Shown here piece after piece: positions 5,905 through 10,157 of a stretch of 10,157 nt of DNA. The stretch's first letter is position 1, and the number at the start of each line of letters is the position of its first letter. The DNA lies in contig NZ_CALPCM010000057.1 of the NCBI RefSeq assembly GCF_943193015.1, positions 1 through 10,157 on the forward strand, read 5' to 3'. The stretch comes from Hominisplanchenecus_A murintestinalis (GTDB lineage Bacteria > Bacillota > Clostridia > Lachnospirales > Lachnospiraceae). Below the pieces are notes generated by a model. The model made no database searches. It was not told where the DNA came from and was given only the letters and a program-made list of their open reading frames with translations. A program made the translations under genes and the position numbers.

Positions 5905-7180
5905 AAAAAGGCATCCGCTTCATGTGGCGGGGGGATGCGTCGTCAGCCTGCAGGCGATACTTATCCTTCAGGGGGAGAAAGATTTTATTGTGAATTACCT
6001 GATTCCATATCATATGGAATGGCTGCAGATACTGATACGCTGTCTGTTTGATGCAGGCACAGCAGCCGCTGTCTTTTTTATTTTCCGGTATTTTTTATCT
6101 GTGAAGAGCCATAAACTCATTATCTATTACCTGCTTTCTGTAGTGCTTTCTGTGGCAGCGGCTGTTTTGGCAGGAGGACTGATTATCCGGTTTTTAAAAG
6201 ACTGGTTTATAGAGACGGCTGCATCAGGATTCTTGGATACAAAAAGCGGGATTTTCATAATGACTAATTTATCCGGCGTATTCATCCTGCTTTTAGTAGC
6301 AGTATTTTCAGGAGCATTCGCTTTTTTAACGAAACGAAAAGTAAATTATATCCAATATATTTCCAGGGAAATAAAAAACATTGAGAACGATGGCTTTGGG
6401 CGGGAACTGAAAGTAAGCGGAAATGATGAAATTGCAGATTTGTGCAGCAGCATTAACCATATGTCGCAGAAACTCCTTGAAAAGCAGGAAAATGAACGGC
6501 GATTGGAGAAAAGAAAAAACGAACTGATTGTAAATGTGTCCCATGACCTGAGAAGCCCTTTAACGTCTATTATAGGTTATGTGAAGCTTTTAAAGAAAGA
6601 AGGGGCATCTGATGAAGAAAAGTTCCGGGAATATATTGATGTGGTAGATGTACGCCTGCAGGGGCTGAATGAAATGGTGAATGAATTGTTTGAATTGACC
6701 CGTTTAAATGGAACAGATGTAGAAATGAATCTTGAGAAAACAGATATGGCGGCTCTGCTGCGCCATCTGGCATATGAGAACGAGATTCTTTTACAAGAGC
6801 ATGGGCTGGCTCTTCAAAATAATGTTACGGATTTCAGTTTTGAGATGAAAGTGGATATAAATAAGATAGTGCGGGCATTCCAGAACCTTTTTGATAATGC
6901 AAGGAAATATGCAAAAGAATGTTCAGAAGTCATCCTCAGCGCCAGACTGGAAGAAAATATCTTCCTGATTCAGATGAAGAATCAGATAAAGAACCAGGAA
7001 ACTTTGCAGGCAGAGAAATTATTTGACCGTTTTTACCAGGGGGATGCTTCCCGCAGTGATACGCGAAGCTCCGGCCTGGGCCTGGCAATTGTCAAGAGGA
7101 TTGTGGAATTGCACGGGGGGGAGATTACTGCGGATGTTAAGGAGGGGTGGCTGGTTTTGGAGGTTCGGTTTTGGGAATAG
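5867..7180 (+). CDS. Sensor histidine kinase (VanS-like)
   Basis: This membrane-bound sensor kinase of about 437 aa pairs with the response regulator before it. Numbered from ATG 5867, hydrophobic segments lie near 23-35, 55-77, 84-110 and 131-154. A HAMP-like linker follows (158-203). The H-box NVSHDLRSPLT has His226, the N-box RAFQNLFDNARKYAK has Asn340 and Asn344, and the G2 box SSGLGLAIVKRIVELHGGEI lies at about 401-420. The G1 box lacks the canonical DxGxG (MKNQIKNQ stands there), as in many VanS-type kinases. No large extracytoplasmic domain is seen, which suggests sensing within the membrane. The start is uncertain. ATG 5867 lies after a G-run and overlaps the regulator gene by 38 nt. 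GTG 5990 after GGGGGAG is an alternative that would drop the first hydrophobic segment. ATG 5846 is also open. Confidence 0.88.
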   Translation: MSRQCGEGDINCKKRHPLHVAGGCVVSLQAILILQGEKDFIVNYLIPYHMEWLQILIRCLFDAGTAAAVFFIFRYFLSVKSHKLIIYYLLSVVLSVAAAVLAGGLIIRFLKDWFIETAASGFLDTKSGIFIMTNLSGVFILLLVAVFSGAFAFLTKRKVNYIQYISREIKNIENDGFGRELKVSGNDEIADLCSSINHMSQKLLEKQENERRLEKRKNELIVNVSHDLRSPLTSIIGYVKLLKKEGASDEEKFREYIDVVDVRLQGLNEMVNELFELTRLNGTDVEMNLEKTDMAALLRHLAYENEILLQEHGLALQNNVTDFSFEMKVDINKIVRAFQNLFDNARKYAKECSEVILSARLEENIFLIQMKNQIKNQETLQAEKLFDRFYQGDASRSDTRSSGLGLAIVKRIVELHGGEITADVKEGWLVLEVRFWE

Positions 7181-7382
7181 CCTCAATTGCCACTTCCTGG
7201 ATTTTTTCTTCATCCGCAACAAATTTCTCCCCGATTGTGCAATTAAAAAATTGATACTGCACAACATCTCGTCTCCAAATTCGATATCGCAAATTTGCTT
7301 TCTTACGTTTAGAGTTAGACAAATTTGTATTTTCTGGGATGCCTCTTTTTTGTGATGCAAAGCATTCCTCAAAGTTAATCAT
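7137..7382 (-). CDS. Doubtful 81-aa reverse ORF at the left edge of the AT-rich region
   Basis: I do not recognise this product. The frame opens with ATG 7382 preceded by AAAAGG at a usable distance and encodes a basic middle (LSNSKRKKANLRYRIWRRD, 21-39). Its acidic, Pro-rich end (AIPKTEPPKPATPP) is antisense to the last codons of the kinase, so those residues are unlikely to be selected. No signal peptide or membrane span is seen. It may be a gene fragment brought next to the kinase by rearrangement, or chance. The 21-nt repeat copy 2 lies within it (residues 13-20). Confidence 0.25.
   Translation of the reverse strand: MINFEECFASQKRGIPENTNLSNSKRKKANLRYRIWRRDVVQYQFFNCTIGEKFVADEEKIQEVAIEAIPKTEPPKPATPP
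7324..7344 (+). repeat. 21-nt exact direct repeat, copy 2
   Basis: Identical over 21 bases to 4706-4726 in the VTT gene, same orientation. It lies in the AT-rich stretch after the kinase, where no clear gene is present. Confidence 0.8.
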
Positions 7383-7441
7383 TTCTGCCTTTTATTCTGC
7401 ATTTATTTTGTCCTTGATATCTCCATGATTTATCTTTATAA

Positions 7442-7609
7442 TTGATATTGAACAGCAAATTTAAGCTTGGAATCAACAAAGTTCTATTTGATTATTGTAT
7501 GAAAACTGCGAGAGCAAAGAACGGCCGTTATATGCCTGGTACTATAAAACAGGCGTGGATTGAAAAAGAGATTGTGCCTACGAACAATCATCAGATAGTA
7601 CAAACATAA
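7442..7609 (+). pseudogene. C-terminal remnant of an unrecognised gene
   Basis: An open frame from 7442 (just after a stop) to the TAA at 7607-7609 reads like the tail of a protein: ..INKVLFDYCMKTARAKNGRYMPGTIKQAWIEKEIVP.. over its middle. The only ATG with room (7499) would give 36 aa and has no ribosome site. The pattern of an amphipathic helix followed by RYxxGxIKxxWxEKEI recalls the ends of DnaD-like replication proteins, but this is a weak resemblance. It ends 18 bp before the next gene. The rest of 7181-7627 holds nothing else I can support. Confidence 0.35.
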
Positions 7610-7627
7610 AGAATAAAGGAAAATAAA

Positions 7628-8539
7628 ATGCCTAAGAAAATTGACCAAATTTTAAAACCAGAAGAAATTTCTCATATATCCCAGTTCTCACAAGAAGATA
7701 AAGATTGGATAAACAGCCGTATTCACGACAGATCAGATGGTGAAGCAGGTGTAGAATGCGTTGTGCGTGGAAAAAACGATGATGGCGATTATTTTAAACT
7801 CACTCCAGAAGAAATAGTACGCCAATATTACGCATATAAATTGATGGAGATTTATGGTTATACCAAGGAACAAATTGGATTTGAACTTCCTGCGGTTTAT
7901 GCGGGAAAAGAAGTAATCAAAAACAAGCGTATTGATATTGCTGTTTTTAATAAAGACGATAAATCCAAAATAGATATGATTATTGAGGTTAAAAGACCAG
8001 GAATCAAAGATGAAAACTCTATTGCTGACGGAGAATCTTCTACACCATTTCAACAAATGCAATCCTACTGTCGTTTGAAACAGCCACAGATAGGCGTTAT
8101 TGCTAATGGGGATAATTTGCTTAAATTTTACGAAGCTCCTGCTTTTGATGAAGCTTTAGTTATTGATAAATTCCCTGCAAATGGAGAAAATATAGCTGAG
8201 TGGAAAGAAAATCGCCGTTTTACATTTAAACAGCTTATGCAGGCAGACCGTTTGCAAACCGAAACGCTTAAAGATATTATTCTGGATGTTGAACAGCGTT
8301 TTGGCGCAAACGATTCTAGCGATAAAGCATTTGAAGAAATATTCAAGCTAACAGTTCTTAAAATAGCAATTTCATTCTACTCATCTGAAAAATATACCCG
8401 ATTGAATAATTATATCTTTAATCCGTTTAATGCTTGCATAGTTAAACTCACTTCTTCCATAAATAAGTGGGCATTTAAAAAGGACTACGGTGTTTTCCGC
8501 AACCCTTTATATACGCTATTGCTTATTTCTTTTTTGTAA
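7628..8539 (+). pseudogene. Truncated restriction/methylase-type gene (HsdR N-terminal-like domain)
   Basis: The first 240 residues form an HsdR-N-type endonuclease-like domain (HSDR_N_2 group). FELPAVY has Glu86, RIDIAVFN has Asp103 and MIIEVKRPG has Glu120-x-Lys122, which together give a PD-(D/E)XK site. FQQMQSYC (141-148) and IGVIANGDNLLKFYE (155-169) are the following conserved elements. In relatives, the phrase DKAFEEIFKL (232-241) leads into a large N-6 adenine DNA methylase domain. Here the match ends at about base 8348 and is replaced by 62 residues with no family character. Those codons run through the terminator of the opposite cassette (8477-8508) and the end of its last gene. The gene has a good start (AAGGAAA, ATG 7628). 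It is most likely the broken front end of a single-chain restriction-modification or phage-defence protein; a stand-alone nuclease fragment is possible but less likely. Confidence 0.75.
8477..8508 (-). terminator. Rho-independent terminator of the lipoprotein/zinc-ribbon cassette
   Basis: On the minus strand AAAGGGTTGCGG pairs over 12 bp with CCGTAGTCCTTT around a 6-nt AAAACA loop. Three of the pairs are G-U. A run of five T follows (8481-8477). On the plus strand those three pairs become A/C mismatches, so the structure is directional. It begins 14 bp after the stop of the 35-aa gene. Confidence 0.75.
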
Positions 8540-8630
8540 AAATTGCATATGCCGCCCCTATTAGCAAAATTATTATCGCCAGTGGGGGATAAACAAACAA
8601 CATTATTAAAAAAACTACAAACCAAAACAT
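8523..8630 (-). CDS. 35-aa single-span membrane peptide
   Basis: The peptide is nearly all hydrophobic. Residues 1-31 form one or two short helices broken by YPP (14-16), and the end is Lys-Lys-Lys (33-35). This predicts a membrane peptide with a cytoplasmic basic tail. The ATG at 8630 has the ribosome site AAGGGAG, which overlaps the stop of the zinc-ribbon gene, so the two are co-transcribed and probably translationally coupled. A strong terminator follows its stop. The function is unknown; a small helper or anchor for the neighbouring lipoprotein, or a toxin-like peptide, are guesses from size alone. Its 3' end overlaps, on the opposite strand, the meaningless tail of the truncated methylase-type gene. 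Confidence 0.6.
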   Translation of the reverse strand: MFWFVVFLIMLFVYPPLAIIILLIGAAYAIFTKKK

Positions 8631-8644
8631 AAGTTTACTCCCTT

Positions 8645-8815
8645 CTAAAAATCAGATTTGCAGTCATTACAATGCCATTGTTTTGAAACTTTTCCTGCTG
8701 CAAACACTCCCCACAACGCTACACTCCCTGCCTTTGACATACCAGAAATTTTCTTAGTATTCGTAGAATGACAATATGGGCATTCCACTTTACCTGTTTG
8801 TTGTTGATTCGCCAT
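8645..8815 (-). CDS. 56-aa zinc-ribbon protein
   Basis: A CPYC knuckle (12-15) and a CNDC knuckle (49-52) frame a central segment ISGMSKAGSVALWGVFAAGK (23-42). This segment is Gly/Ala-rich and moderately hydrophobic. The two CxxC pairs would bind one zinc ion. The ATG at 8815 has a strong GAGGAGG ribosome site. The gene lies 26 bp after the lipoprotein gene and 14 bp before the 35-aa membrane peptide gene, all on the same strand, and so forms the middle of a three-gene operon. I know of no assigned function for this form. The ribbon motif recurs in the C-terminus of the lipoprotein, which suggests a shared metal or partner theme. Confidence 0.75.
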   Translation of the reverse strand: MANQQQTGKVECPYCHSTNTKKISGMSKAGSVALWGVFAAGKVSKQWHCNDCKSDF

Positions 8816-8841
8816 AATAAATCCTCCTCTTTTCGTTTGTT

Positions 8842-9414
8842 TTATTGAGTAAATGCATCTATTATACAGGTTGGACAGTACATCGCATCTTCATCAATAT
8901 AGCAACCACACACACCACATTTTTTTGAATGTGTAGTACAATAATATGTGTCACCCGAAGAAGCAATATAATTATTACACCCTGAATGTGCACATTTGGT
9001 TGTACTTGTTCCTGTTTTATTCGTAAATGAAGATGATGATGAATATGTACCCTCTACCATATCATTAACCATATCTTCCATTTCCTTATAATGGGTATAG
9101 CAATAATACTCTAATGTATTGTTAAGTCCAACTATTGATTCCGTTCCTTCCTTATAACATCCATCCGCTTCACAATAATGCGCTATTGTTTTTGATGACG
9201 AACCGCTATATGAACTTGATGAATTAGAAGAATCCGAGTTGTGACTACTAGATGATGAACTGCCCGAATCATCCGAATCAGAATTATCATCTTCATAATT
9301 TGAGCTCTCATATGATGAATCTGTTGTGCTATATGAATCATCATCTCCACTGCATCCAACAAAAGATATAACTGTCAATGAAAGAACTGCAAAAACGCAT
9401 AGTTTCCTTTTCAT
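8842..9414 (-). CDS. Ser/Asp-rich lipoprotein with three Cys/His metal-site candidates
   Basis: This 190-aa protein has a lipoprotein signal peptide: MKRK, a hydrophobic stretch 5-19, and a lipobox FVGC with Cys21 as the lipid-modified residue. Residues 22-75 are a low-complexity Ser/Asp/Asn/Tyr linker. Two similar modules follow: Cys81-x4-Cys86, Cys105-x2-His108, and Cys141-x4-Cys146, Cys159-x2-His162, separated by a Ser-rich spacer. A final ribbon has Cys166-x2-Cys169 and Cys180-x2-Cys183. All three look like zinc sites. Zinc-finger-like modules outside the cell are unusual. The start at ATG 9414 follows GGAGGAGG; an upstream in-frame ATG at 9483 is rejected because it precedes the promoter's -10 box and hides the signal peptide. 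The gene is divergent from an XRE repressor and heads the three-gene operon. The function is unknown; metal capture or a redox/stress sensor at the cell surface are possibilities. Confidence 0.8.
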   Translation of the reverse strand: MKRKLCVFAVLSLTVISFVGCSGDDDSYSTTDSSYESSNYEDDNSDSDDSGSSSSSSHNSDSSNSSSSYSGSSSKTIAHYCEADGCYKEGTESIVGLNNTLEYYCYTHYKEMEDMVNDMVEGTYSSSSSFTNKTGTSTTKCAHSGCNNYIASSGDTYYCTTHSKKCGVCGCYIDEDAMYCPTCIIDAFTQ

Positions 9415-9451
9415 CACGATACCTCCTCCATGAAAATATAACATCATATTA

Positions 9452-9480
9452 ATTATACCCCTACTTTTTTGTTTTTTCAA
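9452..9480 (-). promoter_or_regulatory. Sigma-A promoter of the lipoprotein operon
   Basis: On the minus strand a -35 TTGAAA (9480-9475) and a consensus -10 TATAAT (9457-9452) are exactly 17 bp apart. The large palindrome at 9488-9525 starts 8 bp upstream of the -35 box. Confidence 0.8.
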
Positions 9481-9487
9481 CACAAAT

Positions 9488-9525
9488 TTTCCGTATTAGT
9501 GAAATTTATTTCACCATATCGGAAA
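9488..9525. promoter_or_regulatory. 38-bp palindrome between divergent genes, probable XRE operator
   Basis: Two 18-bp arms (9488-9505 and 9508-9525) around a 2-bp centre match at 14 of 18 positions. The ends are TTTCCG/CGGAAA. The core GTGAAAT-TT-ATTTCAC is perfect. A further GTGAAA half-site is at 9546-9551, next to the regulator's ribosome site. The position fits an operator controlling both directions. Confidence 0.65.
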
Positions 9526-9564
9526 TACTTATTGATACACTATTTGTGAAAGAAGGTGATACAG

Positions 9565-9855
9565 TTGGTGAATATGGGAGATAAATTAAAGTCCCTTAGA
9601 ACAGATAAAAAAATGACGCAAAAACAAGTAGCCGATAGAATAGGATTGGCTATTAGTGCTGTATCATCTTATGAATCGGGAACACGTTACCCATCTTATG
9701 ATGTGCTTGTACGATTAGCACACATATTTCGTGTGTCTACAGATTATTTACTTGGTATGACAGACAAACGAAATATAGATGTTACGGGATTAGATGATGA
9801 TGAAATAGAACTAATTTCACAATTAGTAGATAAATTAAAAAAGCGAGAGAACTAA
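9565..9855 (+). CDS. XRE-family helix-turn-helix regulator
   Basis: This short regulator (about 93-96 aa) has a Cro/CI-type domain: MGDKLKSLRTDKKMTQKQVA at the N-terminus, the recognition helix around LAISAVSSYESGTRYPS, then VLVRLAHIFRVSTDYLLGM. An acidic C-terminal tail of about 30 residues (LDDDEIELISQLVDKLKKREN at its end) probably serves dimerisation. No peptidase or ligand domain is attached. The start is unclear. The ribosome site AGAAGGTGAT (9551-9560) best serves TTG 9565 or GTG 9568. ATG 9574 gives the usual family N-terminus but is far from it, and GTG 9556 overlaps the ribosome site. It is divergent from the lipoprotein operon, with a long palindrome in between. It is most likely the local controller of that operon and of itself. 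Confidence 0.9.
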   Translation: MVNMGDKLKSLRTDKKMTQKQVADRIGLAISAVSSYESGTRYPSYDVLVRLAHIFRVSTDYLLGMTDKRNIDVTGLDDDEIELISQLVDKLKKREN

Positions 9856-10157
9856 TTTACCTTTAATAATGTGTTCGGTGATACGTTCGATAAACTCTAT
9901 AATCCTTGTTTTGTAATAATCTAACCCAAAATAAAATATGTTCGGCAAATCAGTAAAAACCGCCATTTTATAAGCATTTTAAGGATATTCTGCTATATTT
10001 ATAACATTTTTAAGCATAGTTCGGTAAAATCCTTTATTTTCAATACCTTGGGACTTTTTCTTCACAAATCCTCAATATATAACTATAAATGAGCAAATTT
10101 AAAAAATTGCACAATAAGCCTATGCCACTAAAGCTTTAACCTGCTCAAAGCCAATGT
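9856..10157. other. AT-rich stretch without a supported gene
   Basis: No convincing gene is seen. GTTCGG occurs three times (9873, 9940, 10019) and GTTCGA once (9885), all in the same orientation, without regular spacing. A 43-aa minus-strand frame (9835-9966) lacks a ribosome site. From the right edge a minus-strand frame enters and ends at 10120-10122 with ..IGFEQVKALVA, which may be the end of a gene lying outside the window. Confidence 0.4.
10120..10157 (-). CDS. Possible C-terminal end of a gene outside the window
   Basis: Eleven codons, IGFEQVKALVA then TAG, are open from the window edge on the minus strand. The residues look coding, but this is too short to assign. A weak GCAA/TTGC-bounded hairpin with A/T-rich arms (10093-10110) follows downstream of the stop. 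Confidence 0.25.
   Translation of the reverse strand, partial: IGFEQVKALVA

Noticed and set aside
8377..8509. Minus-strand open stretch ending ..YASIKRIKDIIIQSGIFFR
   Set aside because: No start codon, and it runs through the cassette terminator; probably chance or an unidentifiable remnant.
9835..9966. 43-aa minus-strand frame MAVFTDLPNIFYFG...
   Set aside because: It reads like protein and is amphipathic, but there is no ribosome site and it overlaps the end of the XRE gene; too weak to call.
9873..10024. CRISPR array
   Set aside because: The repeated unit is only 6 bp and spacing is irregular; no repeat-spacer structure.

Overview
The window looks like chromosomal DNA of a Gram-positive, low-to-medium GC Firmicute, most likely a gut Clostridia of the Lachnospiraceae type. 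The reasons are strong AGGAGG-type ribosome sites on almost every gene, consensus sigma-A promoters, a TipAS-type MerR regulator, a VanRS-like two-component pair, a clostridial LUD-domain protein, and no Gram-negative features. This placement is inference from gene style; no rRNA or other marker is present. Left part (1-3260): a two-gene queuosine salvage/synthesis operon (YhhQ/VUT-family precursor transporter, then queF) ends at a hairpin shared with a convergent 69-aa orphan protein. A palindromic divergent promoter region follows, then truA (tRNA pseudouridine synthase), which meets a convergent LUD-domain (LutC/YkgG-like) gene end to end with 1 bp between the stops. The LUD gene has a perfect-spacing sigma-A promoter and a roughly 115-nt leader folded into three hairpins. 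Its promoter region is back to back with that of a MerR/TipAS regulator whose -10/-35 spacer is 19 bp, the MerR signature. Middle part (3261-7180): after the MerR gene comes a tight four-gene operon with overlapping starts: a PmtA-like (COG3963-type) SAM methyltransferase, a VTT/DedA-family membrane protein, an OmpR-family response regulator and a histidine kinase. It reads as a membrane-lipid remodelling module with its own sensor. The ribosome site of its first gene can be masked by a 12-bp pairing with the leader. Right part (7181-10157): the DNA becomes visibly AT-richer and looks like an accessory region. It begins with about 450 bp of debris (a doubtful 81-aa reverse ORF, a 21-nt exact repeat of a segment from the VTT gene, and a C-terminal gene remnant). 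A restriction/methylase-type gene follows that keeps its PD-(D/E)XK N-terminal domain but is cut off at about residue 240 where the methylase part should start. Then comes a compact divergent cassette. On the minus strand lie a Ser/Asp-rich lipoprotein with three Cys/His metal-site candidates, a 56-aa zinc-ribbon protein and a 35-aa single-span membrane peptide, ending in a clear minus-strand terminator. On the plus strand lies an XRE-type repressor. A 38-bp palindrome sits between the two arms. I recognise no described system in this cassette; it is the best candidate for something new here. The last 300 bp hold no convincing gene.
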